The notes: generated by a model not told the origin, from the sequence alone. Counted from the first letter of the stretch, positions 7,962-16,152 are shown. The stretch: 31,137 nt of DNA from Synergistaceae bacterium UBA1037 (GCA_002316795.1 DCEE01000014.1:23250-54386); one strand, 5' to 3'. Program-made: numbers and translations.

Positions 7962-7984
7962 TAAAAAACGTTCACATATAGTGT
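7941..7984 (+). promoter_or_regulatory. Two NrdR-box-like operators
   Basis: Box 1, CACCATATATAGTG (7941-7954), is an inverted repeat with one mismatched pair and closely resembles the NrdR box consensus (ACAC-AT-rich-GTGT). Box 2 shares ATATAGTGT (7976-7984) with box 1 at an offset of 29 bases and is preceded by TTCAC, so its left half is weaker. NrdR boxes usually occur in pairs about three helical turns apart upstream of nrd genes. The nrdR gene follows directly, implying autoregulation together with nrdDG. Confidence 0.7.
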
Positions 7985-7999
7985 CTAGGGGGAATTCTG

Positions 8000-8479
8000 A
8001 TGCGCTGTCCGGTATGCGGTGCACCTGAGACAAGAGTCATTGAAACCAGAAGCGTTGATGAGGGCAGGGTAAACCGGAGGAGGCGCGAATGCCCGGAGTG
8101 TCAGAACCGTTTTACCACTTACGAGAGGCTTGAAGAGAAAAACTACCTCTGGGTGGTCAAGAAGGACGGGAGCAGGGAGGCTTTTGACAGGGACAAACTT
8201 ATGAAGGGACTTCAGAGAGCATGTGAAAAGCTGGCAGTCCCGCTTGAGAGGATAGAAGAAGCAGTTGCAGGCATTGAAGCGAAAGTAAGGGCAGGCGGAC
8301 AGGGGGAGATCCCCACCTCAGTGATCGGAGAATATGCTTCAGAAGAGCTGAGAAAAATTAACAAAGTCGCTTACGTCAGGTTTGCGTCAGTTTACAGGGA
8401 ATTCACTGATATCTCCAGCTTCACGCATGAGATAGCAAAACTACTGGAGGACAAGGAGGCACATCGTAATGGCAAATGA
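8000..8479 (+). CDS. nrdR: Transcriptional repressor NrdR of ribonucleotide reductase genes
   Basis: A 159-residue repressor that senses ATP/dATP and binds NrdR boxes at nrd promoters. The N-terminal zinc ribbon is MRCPVCGAPETRVIETR ... CPECQNRFTTYE, with C3, C6, C31 and C34. It is followed by an ATP-cone domain (about residues 49-139) beginning WVVKKDGSREAFDRDKL. Length is standard. The ATG follows AGGGGGA (7988-7994) by about 5 bases. It is the first gene of an operon with nrdD, which it overlaps by 11 bases, so the repressor and its target enzyme are made together. Confidence 0.96.
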   Translation: MRCPVCGAPETRVIETRSVDEGRVNRRRRECPECQNRFTTYERLEEKNYLWVVKKDGSREAFDRDKLMKGLQRACEKLAVPLERIEEAVAGIEAKVRAGGQGEIPTSVIGEYASEELRKINKVAYVRFASVYREFTDISSFTHEIAKLLEDKEAHRNGK

Positions 8480-10604
8480 TGCATTACAGGAACCGGGGTC
8501 ATATTTCGGCAAACAGGGAAAACTCTTTGAGAAGCAGGGGGAGTCTACAGACCTTGCGCTTATGGTCGATGCTCTCGCCCAGGAAGAAAGCTCTCCCTGG
8601 GATGCCAGCAGGATCAGGGACGCCCTTATAATAGAGGCAGGAGTCGATCCTGCCACAGCCGAAGGCATAGCACTTGAGGTGGAAGAGGAACTCCTGAGGT
8701 ATGGGAGGAGCCATGTCACGACAACGATCATCCGTGAAATGGTCAACGTCAAGCTTTTTCAGAGAGGCCTGGAGGCAAAACTTGCCGACCACAGCAGGAT
8801 AGGCCTTCCTGTACACGACCTTGAGAAGATGATGCTCACCAAAAACAAGGAAAACAGCAATACGAGCCACAACCCAGAATCGATAAATCTTTCGATAGCA
8901 GAGATGGTCCTCAAGGAATACGCACTTACAAAAGTATTCACAAAAGACGTAGCCGATGCGCATCTTAAGGGAGACATCCACCTGCATGACCTGGGAATGG
9001 TCAACCGTCCTTATTGTTCCGGGCAGAGCGTCGCGTACGTTGCCCGCTACGGCCTTAATATCCCTTCTATAACAAGCGTCTCCAACCCGGCGAAGCACGC
9101 CGACGTGCTCCTTGCCCACATACTCAAGATGACATCGGTGCTGCAGAACCACTTTGCCGGAGCCATTGGATGGGACGCCGTCAACATGTACTTTGCCCCC
9201 TATCTGGTGGGGTGGACATACGATCAGCACAAACAACTTGCACAGCAGCTGATATTTGAATTCAACCAGCTGGCCGGAGGCAGGGGCGGACAGGTGGCCT
9301 TCACAGATATAAACCTTTATTACGAGATACCAAACCACTTCAGGGACGTCCCTGCGATCGGACCGGGAGGAAAATTTACCGGAAAGACATATGCCGACTA
9401 CGATGCGGAATCGAAGCTCTTCCTGAAGGCGCTGTTTGACGTCTACATGGACGGAGACAGCAGAGGACAGCCATTCTTCTTCCCCAAGCCGCTGCTGCAC
9501 ATCACCGATTATTTCTTCAGGGAACCTGGTTGGGAAGAATTCCTTCATCAGGCCTGCGCCCTTTCGTCTGAAAAGGGTAACACATATTTTGTATTTGACC
9601 GGGGCGGAGTAGCGAAACTCTCAGAATGCTGCAGGCTCTCTTTTGAGCTGACGCCCGAGGACCTTGACGAGGCAAAGCACCCATGGAAGATGCGCTACTG
9701 TGCGCTGCAGAACGTGACACTGAACCTTCCGAGGGCAGCATACAGGTGCAACGGGGACGAAGAGGCTCTCTTTGAGATAATAGACGAAGAGATGGAACTG
9801 GCTGCGAAGGCGCATCTCCAGAAAAGGGCTTTCATAAAGAGCATACTGGACCTCGGCCTGCATGGTCCGCTAGCGGCACTCTGCGTATCACACGACGACG
9901 AGGGATACCTCAGGATGAGGAAGGCAAGCCACCTGATCGGGATACTCGGCCTCAACGAGATGGTGGAGGCTGTTACCGGAAGCCAGCTCCACGAGAGCGA
10001 ACATGCGGAACAGCTGGGCAAGGCCGTGATACAGTATATGGATCTCAAGTGCCAGCAGCTATCCGAAAGGCTTGGCCTAAAGATAGTGCTTGAACAGACT
10101 CCCGCAGAGAGCACCGCACTTCGCTTCGCCAAGCTTGACCTGAGGTCATATCCCGATGTTGCCCGCCGGTACATTAAAGGAAGTTTCGAGACAGGTGAAA
10201 TATATTACACAAACAGCACTCATCTCAATTATAAACTGGTCCAGGACCCTATAGACAAGGTAATGAGGGAAGGAGAGCTCCACCCGATGATCAAGGCGGG
10301 AGCCATCACCCACGTATGGATGGGAGAACACAAGCCCGATCCGGCGGCGCTGGCCTCCTTTGTCATCAAGACGTTCAGGCATTCAGAAAACGCGCAGGTC
10401 GCCTTCAGTCCCGAATTTACTATATGCAACGATTGCAACCACATTGAGAGAGGGCTTTCCGATTCCTGCTCGAGATGCGGCTCTGAAGATGTCGACGGCA
10501 TTACAAGGGTAACAGGGTATTTCACAAGGACTTCTTCCTGGAACGCAGGCAAGAGGGGAGAGCTCAGAGACAGGGCAAGAGGTCCGGTCAAGGCTCCGGT
10601 ATGA
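8469..10604 (+). CDS. nrdD: Anaerobic (class III) ribonucleoside-triphosphate reductase, glycyl radical enzyme NrdD
   Basis: A 711-residue oxygen-sensitive enzyme that reduces ribonucleotides to deoxyribonucleotides. C183 in NRPYCSGQS is a likely catalytic thiol, and C387/C388 in LSECCRLSFEL lie in the second active-site region. Near the C-terminus a four-cysteine zinc site (CNDCNH ... CSRCGSED) precedes the glycyl-radical motif RVTGYF, with G683 the expected radical site. Residues about 28-100 look like an incomplete ATP-cone: the helices and the IIREMVNVKLFQRG end are present, but the VxKRDG start is not. The ATG lies 9 bases after AAGGAGG (8453-8459), inside nrdR. The stop overlaps nrdG. 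Confidence 0.95.
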   Translation: MANDALQEPGSYFGKQGKLFEKQGESTDLALMVDALAQEESSPWDASRIRDALIIEAGVDPATAEGIALEVEEELLRYGRSHVTTTIIREMVNVKLFQRGLEAKLADHSRIGLPVHDLEKMMLTKNKENSNTSHNPESINLSIAEMVLKEYALTKVFTKDVADAHLKGDIHLHDLGMVNRPYCSGQSVAYVARYGLNIPSITSVSNPAKHADVLLAHILKMTSVLQNHFAGAIGWDAVNMYFAPYLVGWTYDQHKQLAQQLIFEFNQLAGGRGGQVAFTDINLYYEIPNHFRDVPAIGPGGKFTGKTYADYDAESKLFLKALFDVYMDGDSRGQPFFFPKPLLHITDYFFREPGWEEFLHQACALSSEKGNTYFVFDRGGVAKLSECCRLSFELTPEDLDEAKHPWKMRYCALQNVTLNLPRAAYRCNGDEEALFEIIDEEMELAAKAHLQKRAFIKSILDLGLHGPLAALCVSHDDEGYLRMRKASHLIGILGLNEMVEAVTGSQLHESEHAEQLGKAVIQYMDLKCQQLSERLGLKIVLEQTPAESTALRFAKLDLRSYPDVARRYIKGSFETGEIYYTNSTHLNYKLVQDPIDKVMREGELHPMIKAGAITHVWMGEHKPDPAALASFVIKTFRHSENAQVAFSPEFTICNDCNHIERGLSDSCSRCGSEDVDGITRVTGYFTRTSSWNAGKRGELRDRARGPVKAPV

Positions 10605-11299
10605 CAGTACCTGTAGATCCTGAAAGATTTATTGCGGGGGGATATCTCCCCGCATCTTTTTTAGACTGGGACGGACATGTCGCTGCAGTGGTATTCACAC
10701 GTGGATGCAATTTCAGGTGTCCCTGGTGCCATAACAGCGAACTTGTACTTGGTAAGAGCGAAAAGCTGGACTTGGTCCGGATAACAGACGATATACGCAG
10801 GAGAAAAAAATTCCTTGACGGGGTCGTCCTTACAGGAGGGGAGCCTACACTTTGGAGCGGACTCTTCGATTTTATTCGGAAAATGAAAGAGCTTGAAATA
10901 AGCGTAAAACTTGACACCAACGGCTCGATGCCTGAGATCCTTGAAAGGCTTCTTGAAGAGGACCTGGCGAGCCATGTGGCGATGGATGTCAAATCACCGA
11001 TTGACAGATGTTCCCTCAAAAGAGTTACTGGAGTCGATGCGGATCCTGAGGCCATAAGCAAAAGCATTGCCCTGATAAAAAGGGCAGCACCATCATATGA
11101 GTTCAGGACGACTTTTATCGACGGTCTCCTCACCATCGAAGACATGAAGAAAATCAGAAATGAGCTGGACGACGACTCTCACTGGGTGATACAGCCATTC
11201 AGGCCAGTCGGCTGCCTTGACCCCGATTTCTGCAGCCGTCCCCCGGCAGACCCAGACAGGCTCAAGAAAGAGTTCCCGGACATCAGGGTTAGAGGATGA
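10601..11299 (+). CDS. nrdG: Anaerobic ribonucleotide reductase activating protein (radical SAM) NrdG
   Basis: A 232-residue radical SAM activase predicted to put the glycyl radical on NrdD. The 4Fe-4S motif CNFRCPWC has C36, C40 and C43, and the SAM-binding VVLTGGEPT follows at about residues 75-83. DTNGSMPE and MDVKSPID are further strand-end motifs of this branch. It is longer than the compact E. coli NrdG (about 154 residues) and resembles the variant annotated as 'anaerobic RNR activating protein' in anaerobes and archaea. The ATG overlaps the nrdD stop as ATGA, so expression is coupled to the enzyme it activates. No T-run terminator follows. Confidence 0.92.
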   Translation: MTVPVDPERFIAGGYLPASFLDWDGHVAAVVFTRGCNFRCPWCHNSELVLGKSEKLDLVRITDDIRRRKKFLDGVVLTGGEPTLWSGLFDFIRKMKELEISVKLDTNGSMPEILERLLEEDLASHVAMDVKSPIDRCSLKRVTGVDADPEAISKSIALIKRAAPSYEFRTTFIDGLLTIEDMKKIRNELDDDSHWVIQPFRPVGCLDPDFCSRPPADPDRLKKEFPDIRVRG

Positions 11300-11305
11300 C
11301 CTTAC

Positions 11306-11345
11306 CATGTCTCTTTGATCATTGGGGACCATTGACAGAGACATG
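11306..11345 (+). other. Hairpin without T-run between nrdG and livK
   Basis: A perfect 9-bp inverted repeat, CATGTCTCT (11306-11314) with AGAGACATG (11337-11345), encloses 22 bases that hold a smaller TGG/CCA hairpin. Neither strand shows the T-tract of an intrinsic terminator. It may mark the 3' end of the nrd message or act as an operator upstream of livK; the sequence does not decide. Confidence 0.5.
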
Positions 11346-11368
11346 ATGAAAAAGATCTGTGAATGAGT

Positions 11369-11374
11369 TATAAT
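11369..11374 (+). promoter_or_regulatory. Candidate -10 element of the livK operon promoter
   Basis: An exact TATAAT lies 70 bases upstream of the livK start. The region 17 bases further upstream (11346-11351) is a poor -35, and a perfect TTGACA at 11332-11337 is too far away (31 bases), so the promoter may need an activator. Confidence 0.4.
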
Positions 11375-11443
11375 TGTCGGCGCACAAGCACAATTTTTCA
11401 GTTTTTGTAATAAAAAATCCAGTTGAGAAGAGGGTGTTCTGCA

Positions 11444-12577
11444 GTGAAGTTAACGAAGAAGATCATGGTGGCTTTTTGTATCATACTCGTCATGGCAGGA
11501 ATGGCTATGGCAGCAGATACGGTGAAGATCGGAGTTTACCTCCCTGTAACAGGAGGAAACGCGATAGGCGGACAGCTTGAGCTTGACGGCGTTAAGCTGG
11601 CCCACAAGGAAGCACCGACCGTACTCGGTAAAAAGGTTGAGATCATATTCGTCGACAACAAGAGCGACAAGGTCGAAGCCGCAAATGCAGTCAAAAGGCT
11701 TGTAGAAAAAGAGAAGGTCAACGCAATAATTGGGACATACGGTTCTTCGCTTGCAATGGCGGGGGGAGAAGTCGCCGAGAAGGCCCGTATCCCGATGGTG
11801 GGTACCTCCTGCACCAACCCCCTTGTTACCCAGGGCAAAAAGTACGTCTTCCGCGTATGCTTCATCGACCCCTTCCAGGGAGCAGGCGCAGCTGCCTTCG
11901 CCAAGGAAGAGCTGAAGGCAAAGACAGCGGCATGCCTTATAGAGGTAACTGAGGACTACAGCGTGGGACTCGCGTCATTCTTCGAGCGCAGTTTTACGAA
12001 AAACGGCGGCAAAATTGTTGCGAAACTGAACTATCAGAAGGGCGACCAGGACTTCACAGCCCAGCTTACGGAGATAATCAGCAAGAACCCTGATGTTCTT
12101 TACATCCCTGCAAACTTTGCCGAAGGCGCGATAATAATGCGCCAAGCCAAGGAACTTGGCGCCAAGTTCAAAATTTTGGGCGGCGACGCAATGGACAACC
12201 CCGAAATAGTCAAGATCGGCGGAGACTCTGTCGAAGGTTTCAGCTACACTACATTCGCATATGCGCCCGAGATGCCCAAAATGAGCCCGATAGCCAAGAA
12301 ATTCACAGAAAACTGGAAGAAAGCTTTCCCCGGCAAGGACCCCAACGCACTCACAGCATGCGGTTATGACAGCTATATGCTCATCCTCGATGCCATCAAG
12401 CGTGCAAACAGCGACGATCCTGAGAAGATAACGGCAGCTATCGCTGCAACAAAGAACTTCCCCGGAGTCACAGGAAATACAACGATCAACGCTTCCCACG
12501 ACGCAGAGAAGTCTGTCGGGATCATGCAGATCAAGAACGGTAAGAGGATATTCCTTACTGTAGTAGAACCTAAATAA
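11444..12577 (+). CDS. livK: Branched-chain amino acid ABC transporter substrate-binding protein LivK
   Basis: A 377-residue periplasmic binding protein (type I fold, Leu/Ile/Val-binding family) that captures amino acids and delivers them to the LivHMGF complex. Starting at the GTG at 11444, the signal peptide has two lysines, a hydrophobic core (about residues 7-20) and the cleavage site AMA|AD after residue 23. No lipobox is present, so it is soluble in the periplasm, as expected in a diderm. The mature part starts VKIGVYLPVTGGNAIGGQ, with VDNKSDKVEAANAVKRL, GTYGSSLAMAGGEVAEKA and YDSYMLILDAI typical of the family. The frame extends to a TTG at 11423, which would put an odd RRGC segment before the signal peptide. 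The ribosome binding site is the GAGAAGAGGG stretch about 10 bases upstream. It is the first gene of the second LIV operon. Confidence 0.94.
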   Translation: MKLTKKIMVAFCIILVMAGMAMAADTVKIGVYLPVTGGNAIGGQLELDGVKLAHKEAPTVLGKKVEIIFVDNKSDKVEAANAVKRLVEKEKVNAIIGTYGSSLAMAGGEVAEKARIPMVGTSCTNPLVTQGKKYVFRVCFIDPFQGAGAAAFAKEELKAKTAACLIEVTEDYSVGLASFFERSFTKNGGKIVAKLNYQKGDQDFTAQLTEIISKNPDVLYIPANFAEGAIIMRQAKELGAKFKILGGDAMDNPEIVKIGGDSVEGFSYTTFAYAPEMPKMSPIAKKFTENWKKAFPGKDPNALTACGYDSYMLILDAIKRANSDDPEKITAAIAATKNFPGVTGNTTINASHDAEKSVGIMQIKNGKRIFLTVVEPK

Positions 12578-12605
12578 TAAATTAACGGCATATGCTCCTA
12601 AGACG

Positions 12606-12631
12606 GGGGAGGGTTTATCCCTCCCCTTTTT
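12606..12631 (+). terminator. Hairpin attenuator/terminator between livK and livH
   Basis: A perfect 8-bp GC stem, GGGGAGGG (12606-12613) with CCCTCCCC (12619-12626), has a TTTAT loop and five Ts (12627-12631). It has the full form of an intrinsic terminator yet lies inside the operon, so it probably lets only part of transcription pass from the binding protein to the membrane genes. Confidence 0.8.
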
Positions 12632-12652
12632 CGAGAGCGGGGAGAATAAGTT

Positions 12653-13546
12653 ATGACTCTGGACATGTTTATTCAGCACGCATTCAATGCGTTGACGCTT
12701 GGAAGCCTTTATGGCCTGATCGCTATCGGCTACACCATGGTCTACGGTATACTCAGGCTGATCAACTTCGCACACGGCGACATCTTCATGATAAGCGCCT
12801 ACTTCGTTTTTTTTGCAATAACTCTGCTCAACCTTCCCTGGGTCGCAGCGGTCGTCCTTTCGATCGCGGGTACGGCACTTTTCGGAGTAATGGTGGACCG
12901 GATAGCCTACAGGCCTCTGAGGGATGCTCCGAGGATATCAGCTCTCATAAGCGCGATCGGAGTATCATTTTTTATTGAAAATATCTGCCTGGTGCTCTTT
13001 ACCGGGGTCCCGAAACCGATGCCCAGGCTTGAGATGCTTGTAACTGTAATGCAGTTTGGCAATATAAGGATCCTTCCGCTGGCAATATTTGTCCCAGTGA
13101 GTTCCTTCCTGCTCGTTGCGGCTCTTTTATGGGTGCTTTACAAAACTCCGCCCGGACTGGCGATGAGGGCCATATCAAAGGACATAGAGACGACCCGTCT
13201 GATGGGGGTCAGAGTAGACAGGATAATCGCCCTGACATTCGCTATAGGCTCAGCCCTTGCAGCAGCCGCAGGCATAATGTGGGCGCTCAGGTATCCGCAG
13301 ATCCACCCGTTCATGGGAGTCTTTCCCGGATTCAAGGCGTTCATCGCTGCGGTCTTCGGGGGCATTGGCTCTGTTCAGGGAGCGATGATCGGAGGTCTCC
13401 TGCTTGGATTCATTGAGATAATGATAATAGCGTTCTTCCCGGCACTTTCGGGTTACAGGGACGCTTTTGCCTTCGTGCTGCTTATAATGATACTTTTCGT
13501 AAAGCCTACCGGGCTGATGGGTGAGAAACTGGAGGACAAGATATGA
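12653..13546 (+). CDS. livH: Branched-chain amino acid ABC transporter permease LivH (second system)
   Basis: A 297-residue polytopic permease, complete here. The N-terminus FIQHAFNALTLGSLYGLIAI and the segment TMVYGILRLINFAHGDIFM (about residues 29-47) are family signatures. The coupling loop MRAISKDIETTRLMGVRVDR and the C-terminal AAVFGGIGSVQGAMIGG and KPTGLMGEK follow. The ATG is 8 bases after GGGGAG and sits just downstream of the attenuator hairpin. It is similar to but clearly diverged from the partial LivH at the left edge, so the systems are paralogues rather than a recent duplication. Confidence 0.95.
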   Translation: MTLDMFIQHAFNALTLGSLYGLIAIGYTMVYGILRLINFAHGDIFMISAYFVFFAITLLNLPWVAAVVLSIAGTALFGVMVDRIAYRPLRDAPRISALISAIGVSFFIENICLVLFTGVPKPMPRLEMLVTVMQFGNIRILPLAIFVPVSSFLLVAALLWVLYKTPPGLAMRAISKDIETTRLMGVRVDRIIALTFAIGSALAAAAGIMWALRYPQIHPFMGVFPGFKAFIAAVFGGIGSVQGAMIGGLLLGFIEIMIIAFFPALSGYRDAFAFVLLIMILFVKPTGLMGEKLEDKI

Positions 13547-14589
13547 TGGAGAAAAAAACAAAGATCATTCTCAACCTCTCACTGACCCTTATGCTTGCGG
13601 TCTTTCTATGGTGGGCGCAGGGCAACCTCGACGGTTACAAGGTACAGGTGCTTAACCTGATAGCGGTCAACGCTATCCTTGCACTCAGCCTCAACCTGAT
13701 TTACGGCTTCACAGGAATGTTCTCGCTCGGCCATGCAGGTTTCATGGCGATAGGGGCCTATGTTAGCGCCATCCTGATCCTTCCTGCCGCACAAAAAGAG
13801 ATGATGTACATACTTGAACCGATAATATGGCCGTTTTCCGTCCTGGAGGCACCCTTCTTTGTATCAGTCCTAGCGGGCGGCCTTGTCGCCGCGGTGCTGG
13901 GTCTTCTCATAGCCCTGCCCGTCCTTCGCCTGGGTGGAGACTATCTGGGGATAGCCACGCTCGGTTTTGCCGAGATAATAAGGGTGGTATTCACCAATAT
14001 TACTCCTGTAACGAACGGAGCGCTGGGGCTGAAGGGAATACCTCCATATGCCGATCTGGGGTGGAATTATTTCTGGTGCATCCTTACCTTCTACGTGATA
14101 GTAAAACTCCTCTCCAGCAACTTCGGGAACTGCCTCAGGGCCATACGCGACGATGAGGTCGCTGCAAAGGCCATGGGCATAAATACCTTTAAGTGCAAGG
14201 CGATATCATTTGCTGTAGGCGCTTTTTTTGCCGGAGTGGGGGGGGCGCTGATGGGAAGCCTGATCACGACGATCGACCCCAAGATGTTCAACTTTCAGCT
14301 TACTTTCAACATCCTTATGATAGTTGTTGCAGGCGGACTTGGGTCGATAACAGGATCGATGGTCGGAGCGGTCGTTATAACAGTTCTGCTTGAATGGCTC
14401 AGGTTTGTCGAAGACACGATCGAGATAGGTTCCTTTGTGATCGCTGGCATCCCCGGAATGAGGATGGTCATCTTCTCACTGGTCCTTCTTTTCATTATCC
14501 TCTACCGCAGGGAAGGGATAATAGGGGGGTACGAGTTCAGCTGGGACAGCGTGGCCGGATGCTTCGGGAACAAAAAGGAGGACGAATAG
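13543..14589 (+). CDS. livM: Branched-chain amino acid ABC transporter permease LivM (second system)
   Basis: A 348-residue permease that partners LivH. An N-terminal hydrophobic segment (about residues 8-24) precedes the signature NLIYGFTGMFSLGHAGFMAI. A periplasmic insertion around EPIIWPFSVLEAPF is absent from the shorter LivM at 386-1270. The coupling loop is RAIRDDEVAAKAMGINTFK, and the C-terminus has AGGLGSITGSMVGA and YRREGIIGGYEF. The first ATG (13543) overlaps the livH stop and lies 7 bases after GGAGG; the adjacent ATG at 13546 is equally possible. Confidence 0.95.
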   Translation: MMEKKTKIILNLSLTLMLAVFLWWAQGNLDGYKVQVLNLIAVNAILALSLNLIYGFTGMFSLGHAGFMAIGAYVSAILILPAAQKEMMYILEPIIWPFSVLEAPFFVSVLAGGLVAAVLGLLIALPVLRLGGDYLGIATLGFAEIIRVVFTNITPVTNGALGLKGIPPYADLGWNYFWCILTFYVIVKLLSSNFGNCLRAIRDDEVAAKAMGINTFKCKAISFAVGAFFAGVGGALMGSLITTIDPKMFNFQLTFNILMIVVAGGLGSITGSMVGAVVITVLLEWLRFVEDTIEIGSFVIAGIPGMRMVIFSLVLLFIILYRREGIIGGYEFSWDSVAGCFGNKKEDE

Positions 14590-15378
14590 ATGGCCAGATC
14601 CGTTCTCAAAACAGAAAAAGTGACGATACGGTTCGGCGGACTGACAGCCGTCGGAAACTTCACCATAGATATCGGCGAGGGAAGCATCTCCAGCCTGATC
14701 GGTCCGAATGGTGCGGGCAAGACCACATGCTTCAACATAATCACCGGTTTTTACTCTCCCACTGAAGGCAAAGTCTTTTTTATGGGCAAAGATATAACCG
14801 GAATGAAGCCGCATGATGTGTGCAGAGCAGGTATTGCCAGGACATTCCAGAATATAAGGCTATTTGCGGGAGGCACTGTCCTTCAGAACGTAATGACGGC
14901 ATGCTGGGTGCGCCAGAGATCGCCATGGTGGACAGCGCCGCTGATGCTTCCGGGTTTTCTCAGAGAAGAGCGCGGAATAAGGGAAAAATCGATGGAACTT
15001 CTGAATGCGGTCGGACTGGGGCATCTTTCAAAGGAGATAGCTACCGGACTGCCTTACGGAGCCCAAAGAAGGCTTGAAATAGCAAGGGCGCTTGCCACTG
15101 AACCCAAACTCCTGCTGCTCGACGAACCTGCAGCCGGAATGAACCCCCAGGAAAGCCGGGAACTTATGGATTTCATAAGGCAGATAAGGGACAGGTTCGA
15201 ACTTACCATCCTCCTTATCGAGCACGACATGAAGGTCGTCATGGGAGTATCCGAATGGATCAGAGTGCTCGACTACGGACAGCTGATCGCAGAAGGCACC
15301 CCTGCAGAGATACGTTCCAACTGCAAAGTTATTGAGGCATACCTCGGAAAGGAGGCTGCCGTCTGTGCTGAAAATTGA
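14590..15378 (+). CDS. livG: Branched-chain amino acid ABC transporter ATP-binding protein LivG (second system)
   Basis: A 262-residue ATPase with Walker A GPNGAGKTT (residues 38-46), ARTFQNIRLF, signature region LPYGAQRRLEIARAL, Walker B LLLLDEPAAGMNPQE and switch histidine LLIEHDMKVVM. The ATG directly abuts the livM stop and follows AAGGAGG (14576-14582) by 7 bases. Most active-site segments are shared with the LivG at 1270-2037, with differences elsewhere. Confidence 0.96.
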   Translation: MARSVLKTEKVTIRFGGLTAVGNFTIDIGEGSISSLIGPNGAGKTTCFNIITGFYSPTEGKVFFMGKDITGMKPHDVCRAGIARTFQNIRLFAGGTVLQNVMTACWVRQRSPWWTAPLMLPGFLREERGIREKSMELLNAVGLGHLSKEIATGLPYGAQRRLEIARALATEPKLLLLDEPAAGMNPQESRELMDFIRQIRDRFELTILLIEHDMKVVMGVSEWIRVLDYGQLIAEGTPAEIRSNCKVIEAYLGKEAAVCAEN

Positions 15379-16069
15379 GAACCTCAACGTACGTTATGGG
15401 GGCATACATGCCATAAGAGGTATATCGATGGAAGTCCCCATCGGGAAAATAGTAACTCTGATAGGTGCCAACGGTGCAGGAAAGAGCAGTACCCTGAGAT
15501 CTGTTGCCGGACTGGTAAAGGGTAAGACCGGAAGCATATCTTGGAAGGGCAAAAACCTCCTGGGACTCCTCCCGGAAGAGATACTGATGTCGGGAGTAGC
15601 ACTGTGTCCGGAAGGCAGAAGGATCTTTCCTCAGCTTACCGTCCTTGAAAATTTAAAACTTGGCGGCTACGTACGCAAAGACAAGTCAGGTCTTGAGAAC
15701 TCCATTGAAAGGGCATTCGGACTTTTCCCGAGGCTTAAGGAAAGGGCCTGGCAGAAGGGAGGGACCCTTTCGGGCGGGGAGCAGCAGATGCTTGCCCTTG
15801 CAAGGGCAATGATGAGCGACCCGGAACTTATTATGATGGACGAACCGTCCCTCGGACTTGCCCCTCTTCTGGTAGAAGAGGTCTTTGAGATAATCCGCGA
15901 GATCAACAAGGAGGGCAAGACGATACTTCTTGTCGAACAGAACGCCTTTGGAGCCCTTAATGTCGCTGACTACGCCTACGTCCTTGAAGTCGGGGCAATA
16001 ACGCTTGAGGGCAAAGGCAAAGACCTGTTGAAAGACCGGCGGGTCATAGATGCCTACCTTGGGGGCTGA
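15365..16069 (+). CDS. livF: Branched-chain amino acid ABC transporter ATP-binding protein LivF (second system)
   Basis: A 234-residue ATPase with Walker A GANGAGKSS (about 34-42), LCPEGRRIFPQLTVLENL, signature LSGGEQQML, Walker B LIMMDEPSLGLAP and LLVEQNAFGALNVADYAYV. The frame is open to 15332, but the GTG at 15365 lies 9 bases after a strong ribosome binding site AAAGGAGG (15348-15355) inside livG and gives the family N-terminus VLKIENLNVRYGG. It overlaps livG by 14 bases. A strong terminator follows. Confidence 0.95.
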   Translation: MLKIENLNVRYGGIHAIRGISMEVPIGKIVTLIGANGAGKSSTLRSVAGLVKGKTGSISWKGKNLLGLLPEEILMSGVALCPEGRRIFPQLTVLENLKLGGYVRKDKSGLENSIERAFGLFPRLKERAWQKGGTLSGGEQQMLALARAMMSDPELIMMDEPSLGLAPLLVEEVFEIIREINKEGKTILLVEQNAFGALNVADYAYVLEVGAITLEGKGKDLLKDRRVIDAYLGG

Positions 16070-16106
16070 CGTTATTTCCTACATGCAAAAAATTATTAGG
16101 ATAGTT

Positions 16107-16137
16107 CCCGCTGCAGGATGGCCGCAGCGGGTTTTTT
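16107..16137 (+). terminator. Rho-independent terminator of second LIV operon
   Basis: A perfect 8-bp stem, CCCGCTGC (16107-16114) with GCAGCGGG (16124-16131), has a 9-base loop and six Ts (16132-16137). Confidence 0.92.
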
Positions 16138-16152
16138 AATTGATAGACCCAA

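Noticed and set aside
11306..11345. Rho-independent terminator for nrdG
   Set aside because: The stem is good but no T-run follows on either strand, so it is listed as a hairpin only.
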